A stretch of 64,000 nucleotides of DNA from Petrolisthes cinctipes. Lineage: Eukaryota > Arthropoda > Malacostraca > Decapoda > Porcellanidae. A program made the translations under genes and the position numbers. Under the pieces are notes generated by a model. That model was given only the letters and a program-made list of their open reading frames with translations. It was not told the origin of the DNA and made no database searches. Location of the stretch: the NCBI GenBank assembly GCA_033782935.1, contig JAWQEG010001542.1:1-64000 (forward strand), written 5' to 3'. Every line of letters begins with the position of its first letter. Within the stretch, counting starts at the first letter, position 1. This document shows positions 1 to 22,358 of the stretch, piece after piece.

Positions 1-746
1 CTTATGGAGTATTGTGTTCAAGCCTGGTGCCCGTACTACCAGAAAGATATAGCAAAATTGGAACGAGTCCAACGTAGAGTTACTAAAATGATACCAAGTC
101 TGAGAAATTGAATGTACGATGAGCGGCTAAGCGAATTAAATCTATTCCCATTGACACAACGTAGACTGAGAGGCGACTTAATCCAGGTATTTAAAATAAT
201 CAAAGGTATAGATAATATGGACTGCACCAAATATTTCACTATTGATCAATCAAACTACACGAGAGGAAACGGCTGCAAAATCATAGGTAAATCTTTTAAT
301 TCGCACGAATCAAAGAATTTCTTTTTTAACCGAGTCGTCTACTTATGGAATGGGTTTCCCCGTAACGTAATTGACTGTAACACCATAGACAGCTTCAAAC
401 GTCGCTTAGATAAACACCTTGCGTCTAATCCCCGACTTACAATGTTTACTAATGAATCATTTTTGCCCATTACAAGTGGCAAGTTAGCCAAATTTCACCT
501 ACTTTCTATCTTTCCTATAAAATTTCCTTGTGAAGTATTTCTGCCAACCCCACTAGGTTCCCATTCCTGACTTTATTTCCTGTACGGCTCAGGCCGGAGG
601 GATTGGAGGGTGGGGAGAGAGCCTTCTACTTTGCTATCCTTACCTACGACTATCACTGGGGAGTAATTCATTCTCTACCAGTAACCTTCTAATCAGGTCA
701 CCTCGTTTGGACCATAAGGTCTGTTGTGGTCTGTGTTTCTATGTAA
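1..746 (+). mobile_element. 3' end of a CR1/L2-type non-LTR retrotransposon (LINE)
   Basis: The translation from the left edge reads as the C-terminal end of a LINE reverse transcriptase: a YCVQAWCPYY stretch, then LERVQRR, IPSLRN, ERLSELNLF, RRLRGDLIQVFKI and SFKRRLD in the expected order. A TGA at 110-112 interrupts the frame after IPSLRN, so this copy is probably dead; the frame reopens and runs to 570. The 3' tail at about 740-770 has three copies of a 10-bp unit (ATGTAACTCT), like the short tandem tails of CR1/L2-type elements, and then enters a CT microsatellite. The element starts left of the window. It occupies the place where exons 1-3 of IR gene A would be expected by comparison with gene C. 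The clade is inferred from the motif pattern. Confidence 0.75.
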
Positions 747-764
747 CTCTATGTAACTCTATGT

Positions 765-875
<111 letters not shown>

Positions 876-1006
876 TCACACACATACACACCAAAAAAAG
901 GTAAATATTACAAATGACAATAATACATAAGTAGTGAAAATTATGTAAATTAACATAAATAACCTCAACAGTAAAATGGTTAGCAAATTACTTGTTTTGT
1001 CACCAG

Positions 1007-4000
1007 GTTGGGATAGCGTCAAGAGTTCACAACAACCTCTACAAAATGTCTTTTTCTTACATGAACCACGAGAACCAAATGAGGTAATGTCATATCATCT
1101 ATACATGTTACTTATATCTAATTTCTGTTGTTCTAGAATTTACTTACTGGTAGTGGAAAATATTTGGAGATTAGTCAACTATGTGTTGAACATTGACTTT
1201 ATAAAGATATTAGTTTCTGGACAGCACAGTGGTAGAATGTGCGGCTACATTTTCAATAGTCCAGCGTTTGAGTCCTGTTCGTGACATTGTAAAAACATCC
1301 ACTGTTGCCACCCCTGTTAGCAGGGGGTGGGAGTCTGAATCGGCTGTCTGAGGCCTTCCTGCTTACGCTGCCATAGCCGAAGCTGACTCGGGTCTCACGT
1401 AGCGTTGGTGGAGAGGTCTCTTTGTGATGACATTGTTCTATAGTTGTGTTTCATACAGTCTTGTGTGTGCTTCACACTGTCCCACTGACTTCCATTAACA
1501 TTTAACTAGTATTAACATTTAACTAGTATAATAAGTATGTAGAGTGTGAAATGATAATGTGTGTTGTGGTGAGTGTTATGACACCACTCACCCAGGTGGT
1601 GTCCATCATAGTATCAGTGATAGTTACCCACTGTGTTGGCGAGTTGTATTATTCAGACTATAATTATTTCCCAGGTTCCAGGAGGTGGGAGTGTGGAAAG
1701 GACGCAAGGGAAAAGTAGGAAAGGGAAGCCTGAATCGTCCTCTCTATCCTGATATCGTAAATCATTACCGAAACTTCCAAGGCCGCCACTTAATCTCTTC
1801 AGCTGTAGATAATTGGCCATTTTTTGGACTGAAGTATCTGGAGAATGATACTGTTGTCGGTGACAGAGGGATTGATATCAATGTAATCAACACTCTTGGC
1901 TACTACCTCAACTTTACGTGGGTTTTATATTTTATTTACACTCTACTGTTCATTTACTTCATACTATTGGAAATAGATTCCACAATGTAAAATTGGTGTC
2001 TAGAGAACATTCCAGCACCATAATAATCTCCAATATACCACAGCATACTTCTTATATCACAGTCATGTCTTTACTTGAACACGGGCATTCAGCATATTAT
2101 TTAACACCAATCCCATGGCATTTATCCTGTGTTGTCTACCTCTACGAATCTCCCTATGTGAATTTCCCCTTGTTAGGTACCGAGTGGAGGTGCCTCCAGA
2201 CCAGCAGTGGGGAGGAGTACAAAAGGACGGGACAGTGACTGGTATAACGAGGGAAATTGCCACTAGGGGCGCCCATCTTGCTATCGATGAATTGACCATC
2301 ACTGGTAAGGTAGCAGGCAAGTCCGTAGATGTAAAGATATAATATATATCCAAGTAGATATGTAGACAGATAAATATGTAGACATAAAGTTAAAGACAAC
2401 CCCTTCCTACAACGATAGGCTCTTTCATATTTCACCGGTGTCAGAAGGTTTATTCAATGCTTCTCCCAGTAAATTATGTTTTTGGATTACGTTATTTGTC
2501 CGTCTGTTTGTTAGTGGGATTACGCAAAAAGTTATGAGTTAATTTTATTATTTTATTATTAAAGGTGATATGGAATTTAGAAGCAATATAGACAACATTT
2601 TTACAGGGAGTAATTGCGGCATATGCAGAACTGAACTTTCCTGATTAAACGAACTTTGTTCTCAAAGTAACACTTTATTTGCATCCACTTACTCTTTTCT
2701 GGTGCCGCAGCATCAAGAGAGACCGTGGTGGATTTTTCCTACCCTTACTTCTATGACTCCACAACCCTCACTTCCAAAGCTCCAGCAGAGAGGAGTCGAT
2801 CACTTGCTGTTTTATATCCATTTTCATCACTTGTAAGTATAGTACCTCACTTATCAGAGGTTTATAGCGTATTTTAAAATGGATGATATAGACTGGTATT
2901 CATAACCAGTGAAATAATGTTTTAGGATCTCTAATATCTTGTTACAGACATGGATCATCCTGGTTATTGTAACGTTTCTGATGGGACCACTCGGGTACTT
3001 GTTCAGCCGAGTCCACCACCAACTCACACAAACCTTCAATTCAACACACAATGAACGTAGCAGAAATGTTGGACCTTCCTTTGACTCGGGCAGGATAAAA
3101 TGTGGCTCAGAACCAGGGCTGAAGGGCGTCGAGATGTTCTGCTTCAATATGTTCAGAACGATCATCATCCAGGGGAACTTGCTGCTCGCGTCCTCCTGGC
3201 CACTCAGACTGGTCTTTTTCTCCTGGTACGCCTTCTGTGTCATTTTGTATGGTGAGTGGTTCTGTTGTCTGGTTTATGTTGACTCTTGTTTCTCTTGAAT
3301 GTGAAAGTTTTCTTTTCTAGTGTTTTCTGATTAATTCAAAATTATCAGAGTAATACTCAATATTCTATTCATGATGTTGTATGTATACAGAATGCACAGA
3401 ATGAGAATGAATACAGAGTGTACTAAATTCTGTCCCACAGCTGTGTACGCAGGCACCCTCACAGCCTACCTCACCAAACCGTCATTTGATAAACCAATTG
3501 ACTCTCTGGAGGACCTTCTTGAGGCCAGGGAGCGAGGGGTGGTGGCGTCAGTGACTGTTGGAACCATTAATGAGATGATACTTAAGGTATAAACCCTGTT
3601 GTCGGGCTGTTGTTTTTAATAAGCTTAACTCTTTTCATTAAATAGACATTAATCCATGTTTTAGCTAAGAATGATATCATTATTAAAATTATTAATCATG
3701 AAACTCGAACTAAATGTATGATGTTCAATATATTTGCATGGTTAGGCCTCTAAAATAATATTTTCCATCCAGTCCATAAAATATTAAAATACATAGTGCA
3801 TATTAATATTGTAATATACCTGCCTTCATATCAAATACAAAACGAAAAATATCTACCAGCTCTGTGCACAGACAATCGGAATGACTGTATTCAACAGTGC
3901 ATAGGAATGGCCGATGGATTTTTTTTAATATTGGCTAATCCCTTACAGCCTCATTATGATACCAATGTGGAGCAGTCTATAGGAAGTCAGTATTGGGAAA

Positions 4001-7000
4001 ACCAGAAAAAAATAATGTCAGTGCTCGGAATTGATGGGAAAAATAATCCAGCCTAGCTTCGACAATGATATTTATTTGCAACCCAATTCGAGAATGAATG
4101 CATGGAGCCTGCAGAAAATCTTTATAGATGATATCAAGCGGTCCTACTCAAATAACTATATATAGTGGAAATTTATAATATGTGTGATTAGTCTAGAATT
4201 AATCTAGTCCATAAAGCTAAATCTGTACTCGGATCAGATAAAATATACTGTAGCTTCTTTTTCTACACAGACAGCAACATCAGGCATCTTCAAAGCCATC
4301 TACGATTCCCTTGATCCTTCGAGGAGTTTCGCTTCATTCGAATTAGAGGATGCTTTTGAAGGGGTAATTATATCTATTTGTTAATTTGATAACTCATCTT
4401 ATGAAATATTACACTATATGAAGAAATCATAACTAAGTATGGATACAACAAGAAAGTTGTTTCCAAATAATACATCCAAATATTTAAACCTTTGTACATG
4501 TTCCATGGCCATGATAATCAATCTAAGAGTAAGGTGAAGGCAAAATGAACGACTTAACCAGAATATAAACTTAGGAACTTCATCATTCTCTTTTTTTCTG
4601 ATTCACCAGCGTGGTTTGTGCGTATCATAGTGTGATATTGTGTTAGTCGTTCCTTCCTCTATTCCCTTTAGCTGTATAGATATAAAACTTTTGCTTACGT
4701 CATCTATTGCCCTCGTTACATGTACTCATTCTCCAAAGACTTAGATTATCCTGGGTACCGAAATTTTGGAACATGACTCTGCATGTACCCTTGCTGCTTT
4801 GTCAATAACTCATCCTCGTTTATATAAATATCCGGCAGGTGATTGACAAGAACACTGCCTTTATTAACGGTTTGGTAGGCTCTGAAATATACGCCATGAA
4901 GCACGGCCGCCACCTCTACCACTTGGCCCGCAACACTTTTCATCCACAACCGTATGGCATCGCCTGTCCCCCTGGTGCTCCCTACACACCCGTATTGAAC
5001 CTGATGTGAGTAAGGGAATGGGGTATAAATAACAAAGATTAACCTTCATTGTGGTAATAGGGAAATATGTGTTTTTTTTTTTAAGTTTTGAGCTTTGAGT
5101 GACTAATGTTAATTGGTATTTCCCACACATTCTCCTCCTTTGTCTGTTTGGCTTCACTCATTATTCACCCCATGTCATGCATACTTGGTTAGAGATAAAG
5201 TGGAGCAACGTACCAATCCATATCCAAAATTCATTCACTCTACAATGGTCAATATGATAGTGAAATGTGGACTACACACATTACAGATCCGCAAACATCT
5301 GAAATATTTGTAGATTATATGCAATATGTATTTTTCTTTTAATTTAACGCATTGTATAAATGTTCTGCGTATAGAACCAATTCAGGTTTATCAGTATCAG
5401 TTAGGCAAATTTGTATTATAGTTGTGGACAGCAGTTATCAAGGGATATCATAACACGAATTGGATGCATTAAAAAGAGATGAAAAATATGGAATATATGT
5501 CTCTATGCCCGAAATGATCACCTCTGTAACGCTCGCTGTACGCTTAGAGAGACACCAGTTAAGAAAGTAAACATTATTCTGTGAGAAATCTTGAAAGTTC
5601 TTCCCAACTTGTAGCGCTGTAGTGCTAAAAATGTCTCCTCTTAGAAGGAATCCAAAGTTTTACTAAGGTGATAAGATAGATCACACTGTGATTAGAGGAG
5701 CACACTGGAAAGAAGAGTAAGTGGAAGGATGTGATTTTAAAAGTAAGTAAAAAATAATGGGCATATCTCTAAGGTGGTTAGAATAAGAAAAAGGTGAAAA
5801 ACTAGATTCTCTTTGTCTATACGAATAGAAAAGATGGAGATTTCTGTGCAAGGAGAGTGGTTTGGAATGTGCTCCATTTTTTAAGTTAGATGTTAAAGAA
5901 TAAAAGCATAGATATTCCGTAGAGTAAGGAGAGAGATGACAGTGCAGATTATGTTTAGGTTGAGAGTAGCAAGTAATATAAAGCCAGATTGTATCGACTG
6001 ATTAATGAGTATAGCCTACTGTAGGTGAGGAATAGAAGGTGAAGTTCAGTGGAAGAGATGCGATGTTTGGCAGAATGAAAATGACTAAAGAGGTGACTTA
6101 TGTGGAAGAGTATAGAGCCAACGTAAGCTGCATTCTACTTATTATTACTTTAAGATGGATTCTTGCTATATTTTTGAGCTTTCAAGGATCAGGTTATATA
6201 CTTTTCATCATCTTCGGCTCTTATAAGAACAATTAAAGTTATATTGTGAAATGATTTATCATGGATTGCATATGTCATTGGGTAGGCTGGGACGAATGGT
6301 GCAGGCGGGACTTGTAGACAAGTGGCACAGGGACGAGGTGACCAACTTCATGATGAAGCAGAGCTCTGAACAAAGTAAACAAAAGGACCAGACTCAAGAA
6401 ACAGAAGTGGGACAGGGTCGTGTGGCAGTCAGATCCCTGGCATTAGACCATTTACAGGTACAGTCTATTCTTTATCTTGTTTTACAACATTCATTACTAT
6501 CCCTGATATCACTACCGTCATCATTACTCTATCGGTGCATCACATTCGTTACCATTCATTTCACCAATTATTACCCCAAATAATCTTCTGCTTCAAAATA
6601 AAAGGTCCTCTTGTCATTACACTGAAATTAGTTATTATAACTTACATTATCTAATGATACCCCATCCTTGTTCCTGATAATATTGTTACCTTTAAATAGA
6701 GATTATTTTCATAAACTTTGGTATGATTTCCATATTACATGTAAGACATGAACACTTCCGTCCCATGTTTGTTAAATTGACACATTTTATTAGTGAATCA
6801 GTTGGTGTTACATGTAAAAGAGACTATCTAACCAAAGTGCGGCCCCCAGTTATTGTTTTACTACAATACACTTTTTAATTTTAATTTTAACTATGTGATC
6901 TTAATGCTTTTAATTTTTCCAGGGTGCATTTTACATCCTTGGGTGTTTCACAGTGGTTGCTGCTGGCGCTCTGCTCACCGAAGTTATAATGTCTCTATGT

Positions 7001-7012
7001 ATAGTTAATTGA
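1007..7012 (+). CDS. Ionotropic receptor gene A (exons 4-13; 5' partial)
   Basis: Divergent iGluR-family ionotropic receptor, presumably a plasma-membrane cation channel in chemosensory neurons. Exons: 1007-1083, 1675-1917, 2177-2304, 2711-2832, 2948-3251, 3441-3586, 4271-4363, 4839-5005, 6286-6457, 6923-7012 (TGA). All introns are GT-AG and the phases chain into one open frame. Ligand-binding lobe S1 runs from exon 5 to exon 7. TITASRETVVDFSYPY matches the iGluR TITLVREEVIDFSKPF motif and keeps the Arg that binds the ligand carboxylate. Exon 8 holds M1 (WIILVIVTFLMGPLGYLF), the pore loop and M2. Exon 9 starts with M3 (VYAGTLTAYL, the SYTANLAAF equivalent). S2 is in exons 9-12 and M4 in exon 13. 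The S2 acidic ligand residue (GluA2 Glu705) aligns with Gly, so glutamate is unlikely to be the ligand. No disabling mutation is seen. Exons 1-3 (signal peptide and N-terminus) are absent here. Confidence 0.88.
1217..1500 (+). mobile_element. tRNA-derived SINE, family 2, in intron 4 of gene A
   Basis: The head resembles pol III promoter boxes (GCACAGTGGTAGAATGTGCG, then a degenerate GTTTGAGTCCTG box B). Related copies lie at about 40099-40390 in the same intron of gene C, and in inverse orientation at about 31625-31925. The shared position in A and C shows insertion before that duplication. Confidence 0.7.
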
Positions 7013-7782
7013 GGAACTACTCTGTATGGTTAATTCAGGAACTATTGTGTTAAAAACAATATTCTGATGATATCTTAAGTATAATAAGATGAAGGATGTT
7101 CATTATTAAGTGACTTTTTCTGATTTTCTAGACCTTTGATTTAATATATAAATACTCTCAATTTTTTTACCTGGATTTAATCTAACAGAAAAAACGAACT
7201 TCGATGTCACGTGAGGTCACTTGGGGTCACGTTGGGCCATAGGGTGTGAATTAAGACTTCGTTTTGAAATACAAAAATGTTTATTAACCCAGAAAATGGG
7301 TAATTATATGAGGTCCAGGCTAACGAAAAGTTCAAAGTTTGACATAAAGAAATTCAACTTTTATTTTTTACTTGTTTGAAAGAAAGCGAGAAGCGCGAAG
7401 TTTCTAGTGAACCATGTGAGGACATGTAATAGGTGTTTGTGTGTCTATAGAAGATTTAGTTTTCGGCCAACCCAGGGTATACGATGTCCATCATCAAGAC
7501 CCAGGGTCAGTCACTGAAGGTTGTAGTAATCTACCTCACCACAAATATACTCTCTCATGGACAACTTCCCTGTCAGCTGTTCTCGAATCAGTAATTCTCA
7601 CCGGCTCTACTTCCTCCCCGAAGACGAGGACATAACGGCAATATTGGTTTATCAGGAAACCTTCCAAAAGTAATGATGATTTAAAAACTGCTGTAGTTGT
7701 AGGCAATTATCATATAGCTGGTACAAGAAATACCTTAATATGAAGTGAAAAGTTTACTTTTTTTTCTATGCAGCACCAGGCA

Positions 7783-7971
7783 CAGCCATGGCTGATAGTG
7801 CTGGATCAGGGTCCAAGGAGTGTTGGAGAGCAATTGAATAGAGTTCGAAAAAGTGAATTTTCCAAACCATTCTCAACTTTGAGAGAGGTTTAGAAGACTC
7901 ACTTTTCGAACTCTGTTCAGTTGCTCTCCAACACTCCTTGGACCCTCGTCCAGCACTATCAGCCATGGCTG
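7783..7971. repeat. Foldback element: about 85-bp inverted repeat with short loop
   Basis: The left arm (7783 to about 7868) and right arm (about 7889-7971) are reverse complements with only a few mismatches; the loop is about 20 bp. The ends are themselves palindromic (CAGCCATGGCTG). It lies in a block missing downstream of gene C. It could be a MITE-like foldback element or a palindrome made by local inversion; no clear target duplication is seen. Confidence 0.8.
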
Positions 7972-8277
7972 TACCTCAGCTAGTATTCAGTATATCCTAA
8001 CAGATACAATCATAAATAAAAATAATTAAAAAATTGGTTGATTGCCTCTTGCTTTCTATGTTTTATATAGTTTTTAATTAGTTCATAGTAATATCATTTA
8101 GTGTTAATTTAACTATACACATTTCAACATACTGTAAGGGAATCTTTACGGATTGGCACAGGTTTCAAAATATCGTAATGATAGATTTCTTTGAGGATGT
8201 TTGTTTTTTTGAATCTGCATTACCTATCAATCACGTACCGCACTAATATCTAAACTTTTACCTGATGCATGTGTTAA

Positions 8278-8312
8278 TGATAATAATAATAATAATAACA
8301 ATAATAATAATA
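8278..8312. repeat. (AAT)n-type microsatellite
   Basis: TAATAA-rich trinucleotide run with one interruption. The counterpart downstream of gene C is shorter (about 60513-60535), so it has changed length since the duplication. Confidence 0.85.
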
Positions 8313-8459
8313 AACGGTTTATTTAACATAGCAGCTGGATTGAGCTGAAAATATACATATCTTATACTTATATGAAAAATGAGGCATGTATCATGATAAA
8401 GAACACACACACAAAAATTATATACAGGAAGTCGATGGTGAGAGTGAATATAAATTAAA

Positions 8460-8896
8460 GGGGATTAGGGTGAGTTTATTTTTGGGGGAAGGGGGGTGAC
8501 AAATAAAGTTTTCCAGTCTGAGGGACATCTACTCTGTCGTAATGAAGCGTTAATTGTTGACGTGAGTGGTTTGTCAAAATCAGGTGCAAATTCTGTGTAT
8601 ACTTTCTTGGGTAAGTCTACAGGGGTGGTTGATTTTTTTGTCTTGAGAGTGGACAACTTTTTGGCTTCTTAATACTGCTCTACAGTGGGAGGAAAGGATG
8701 GGGAGGGTAAGTGGCCAGGGCAGATTAGTGTCGTCAAGTTTTGGTAGGGTTTGACAGATGGCCAAAAAGTTACTAAATATTTTTTCATTTGCTTCACTGT
8801 TAGTCAGGTTTGAGATACAGGGGATGGGGCTAGATTTGTTTGAAAGGTCGCATATTGATTTGATTTTGCTTTACCACTGTGAGTTTAAGCCTACGA
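8460..8896 (-). mobile_element. LINE fragment (endonuclease-RT linker)
   Basis: The minus-strand frames encode pieces such as PKKVYTEFAPDFDKPLT and SDWKTLFVTPLPPKINSP, typical of the linker that leads into a LINE reverse transcriptase. The frame is broken between pieces. The A/C segmental homology ends at about 8896 (matching about 61113); downstream of gene C the same LINE continues further. Confidence 0.65.
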
Positions 8897-8904
8897 AACA
8901 ATAT

Positions 8905-9000
8905 AGTATGGACAAATTTCTTTGAGGATTTTTGTCTCTTGAATCTACATAATCTACCAATCACCTACCGCATTAATATCTAAACTGTTACCTGATGCAT
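8905..9000 (+). repeat. Second copy of the segment at about 8185-8277
   Basis: This stretch repeats 8185-8277 (shared TTTCTTTGAGGAT, ACCGCA, TAATATCTAAACT and TACCTGATGCATG blocks) and brackets the LINE fragment at 8460-8896. The copies are diverged, so this is an old local duplication rather than a target-site duplication. Confidence 0.6.
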
Positions 9001-9009
9001 GGGTTAATT

Positions 9010-9340
9010 ATCTTTGTTGTCTTGCTGTGGCGTGGGTATAATTATCAATATTGTTATTTTTTTAGTTCACTGAGCGTTATATATAGATTACACTCCAGTC
9101 CTACAGCAATCCACTCCTATCATATATTTTTTCTTCGTGTTGAGTTTTGGCGCCCCTTTGGCTCTGAAACAATTTCTTTTTCTCCATTCCAGTGTCTCTT
9201 GTTTCCTTCTGTATACTTCGTGCATGCTGTCCCTCCTCTCTGTCCCTTTCTCCTTTGTCGTGTAAGGCCTTTCTTGCTTCGCAAAATATTCTTTCCTCCC
9301 AGTGTTGAATTCTCTGGTTTGTCTTTTTCTTAGTATTGTC
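9010..9340. repeat. Dispersed repeat with pyrimidine-rich tail
   Basis: The 9010-9120 part (CTTGCTGTGGCGTGGGTATA and onward) matches about 32920-33030. The pyrimidine-rich part around 9185-9260 resembles 23540-23600 and 23955-24030 (TTCCTTC, then GTCCCT and CTCC blocks). The encoded frames look like no known protein. Class unknown. Confidence 0.5.
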
Positions 9341-9360
9341 TATCATCTTCATCAGACAAT

Positions 9361-10453
9361 CTCTTCTAGTCGTTCTCTACCAATGCTATGGAAGAGATCA
9401 ATCATCTCGAGCGAAGAGACTCCCTGAGGGAAACTGATCTCATAAATATATCCTCAAGAATAACTCCTTTTCCTCTCGACATGGCTTATTCAATAATGCT
9501 GAATAATTCATCAATGTTTCCTTCTAGCTCTTTCCTAATGTGATATCCTAATCCACGTTTTTTCCATTTGTCGTGATAATGTTTATTGTTTCTTAACTTC
9601 TTATGTTCATTGTAACTTATTCATGATGCTACAGTTTCCTATGTTGTAATGCAATTAAACATTTAAAGCATAAATTATTCAACAGCATGATTTTGACATC
9701 ACATCCACTCTATTATGGGAATTGGAATAGACCTCCTGAATGCTGTTTCATAAATAAGATGCTATTATGTAAGGTTACCTACTACTACTACTAGGTAGGT
9801 AATAGTAGTAGACGTAGGTAATAGTACTAGTAGGTAATAGTAGTAGTAGTAGGTAATAGTAGTAGGTAACCTGAAAACAACACCAACAACAACAACAACA
9901 AGTATTAGTTCTCAAAGATCACCAGAGAGGTTTTCTAAATAAGTGAATATTCGTCTGGTGTTTGCTAGCTCAGCAATCAAAATACACCACCTTGCTACTG
10001 AGACTGAGAATAAGATAGGGGAGAATCTACTAACTCTAACTCACTCCTATAACGGAGGAATAATACGATAAATTAATATGTACTAGGTGGCACATCTGGT
10101 GCTCACAGCCTGACATACTCATATGCAATGACAAAAAATCTCAATCTCAAAATGAAGCATCACAGTTTACATTATATTGTAATAATGTCACCGAAAATGT
10201 GCATTTGTATGTCACTGAATGTCATATAAACTGCTAAGATACTTAAAATGTATGATCAAGGAAATATTGAGATATACAGTTTTAGAGGTTATTATAACCT
10301 GTTTTGTTAACCCGTTTTGATGTAATAAAAAATCTTATCTTAAATTTAATGATATCCCGGTAGTGAACCTGATCTTACAGCTGAGTAAAGTCAAAGTCAG
10401 ATCTGTACTTTGTCTTAAAAGGGGTGACATCTGATTGAACCTTATGCCTCTCT
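9361..10453. other. Intergenic, no gene seen
   Basis: AT-rich spacer between gene A and the gene B promoter. It holds a simple-sequence patch at about 9771-9865 (TAGTAG and AGGTAATAG units whose two ends are reverse complements) and an AAC-rich run at about 9878-9900. Nothing else can be supported. Confidence 0.5.
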
Positions 10454-10537
10454 GGCCATATGGCAACTCTGTGGTTACCATTTGACAGATTTACACCTTT
10501 TGTGAGTTTTCTGCTCTGATAATAATAGAGCCGTATT

Positions 10538-10625
<88 letters not shown>

Positions 10626-10728
10626 CAATTGCTATTGATCATGCGCGATGCACTTTGAAATTTATAATATAACTGAGAATGAACGCATTTCTGACCAGTT
10701 GTCGCTGTCCTGTTAGAGCAGAAGTACA
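10454..10728 (+). promoter_or_regulatory. Putative promoter and 5' UTR exon of IR gene B
   Basis: The block resembles the region upstream of gene C (34259-34562): a GGCCATATGGCA box followed by CTCTGTGG, a CT microsatellite, a GAGTCAG segment, then a CCAGTTGTCGCTG (B) or CCAGTCAGCGCTG (C) initiator-like sequence. A donor-like CA/GTAAGT at 10728/10729 and an acceptor TTTCAG at 10930 would join a non-coding first exon to the ATG exon. The transcription start is inferred. Confidence 0.5.
10540..10618. repeat. (CT)n microsatellite upstream of gene B
   Basis: Pure CT tract within the putative promoter. Gene C has one in the equivalent place (34359-34456). CT/GA tracts can bind GAGA-type factors in arthropods, but no function is shown here. 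Confidence 0.95.
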
Positions 10729-10930
10729 GTAAGTTGACCATTTACCAACAATAACACTTGTGTTTTTTTTTTTTAGACTGATTCAGGTGCGCCCTGCTGT
10801 AGTCGCGTTTTAAACCCGTTGGATCAGGGGCCTGCGTTGTGGATGCCAAAATCGTCTGGCGTACTTAGTATGAACATTATGATTTGCTCAGCATTACTGA
10901 CCTTGCATAATGTATGAAATACTATTTCAG

Positions 10931-21097
<10,167 letters not shown>

Positions 21098-22358
21098 CAA
21101 CACTCCGACAACATCACGGATACAAAAATCTGGTCAAAAGTAAGACCAGCGACTAAAGCAAGAGTTTTGTTAACCATAGATACGAGACGTATTTACTTTT
21201 CTTCTTTATTATAAACAAATAATCAAATTCAGAGATGCGTATATTGTGAAGGGATAATGATTTGTGAATCAAAATGGTTTCATAGATTCTAAACCTCAAA
21301 TTATATTTTGAATAAAAAGAAAAAGACATATAGTTATGATATCCATGTTGATTTAGCTTTTCCAAATATTTGTAAATAAATACATTAGTTACAGAGTAGT
21401 ATTTACAATAATCTTACATTCTGATTACATCAGAACAGAGTGCCAATTTTTTTTGCATCTGAAATGTATATACAGTGTACATAAAGATACATAACAAATT
21501 ATATGTGCAATATATTCCTCACATATTATACTATTCATGTGATAAACATGAAATTCTACTGTCTGAGAAGGAAAGAATAATTTGATGTGAGAATATTAGT
21601 ATGTGTTAATGTTCCTACTTGTGTGTGAACGTTCGTTGACATTTGTCTGTGTATGGATGTATTGTTTGTATGTATGTAAACCCATGGAATCGCATGGAAG
21701 TCTATCTCATCTCTGGGTAGCGTGGAAGATGTGGTCGACGATAATGTCTTTTTCTCATAGGTTGTTCAGGTTAAGAAAGTTACAAGGGTACTGTGGAAAG
21801 GATGATTGTTAGAACTTAATTAAAAGGTCGAGTCAGTGAATGTTTACATAAATCATAATAATCAATTAGATTCAACCATCACAAAGCGCAAACCAAAGTT
21901 TTCTGTATTAAGTTACAATGTGTTTACAACTTATTAGAGGTCACGTTATCAGATGGTGGCTATACCAAATAACAAACTAGTAACATTTTAGGGCAATTAA
22001 TGGAACGATGAAACAGGGTGTTTATGGTTTTTATTACATAAGGAAAAATACAGTAATGATAAAAAAAAAATTACATCCACTTTGCATGACCTCAGTAGAA
22101 TCCCTGAAAAAATACAATAGTCCCTAAAAGTCGAAAAATATGATAAATGATTACAGTGTGCAAAAACAACAAATACTCTGTGTTCAAGGTACGATACAAT
22201 AAATGATGACTGAGGTGACACAATAAGCACAGGTATAAACTTTAGTATCAGGGAATATTAGTAGAATTCCCAAGAGGACATTATATTAGATACGTTAATG
22301 AACCAGAAATATCCTACTCTCGCCACAACCGGTCCTGAATCAGACATCCAGAAAGCCA
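21098..22358. other. Convergent intergenic spacer between genes B and D
   Basis: AT-rich, holding the presumed 3' UTRs of both genes. AATAAA-like hexamers occur (for example near 21310 on the plus strand). No gene or transposon is recognised. Confidence 0.5.

Larger units (their letters stand above)
7013..8460. other. 3' flank of gene A, largely duplicated downstream of gene C
   Basis: No gene seen. The region is closely similar to 59675-60660 downstream of gene C. About 490 bp (roughly 7612-8100) is present only here and includes the inverted repeat at 7783-7971. Open frames here (for example 7441-7635) resemble no known protein and are taken as chance. Confidence 0.6.

Noticed and set aside
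2854..3243. Minus-strand 129-codon frame, repeated at 18608-18961 and 48930-49319
   Set aside because: Antisense of the conserved IR exon 8; its recurrence simply follows the duplicated exon.
4746..5157. Minus-strand frames repeated at 57373-57676
   Set aside because: Antisense of IR exon 11.
6039..6236. 65-codon frame repeated at 58702-58899
   Set aside because: Lies in intron 11 of both A and C and is conserved only because the intron is duplicated; no family recognised.
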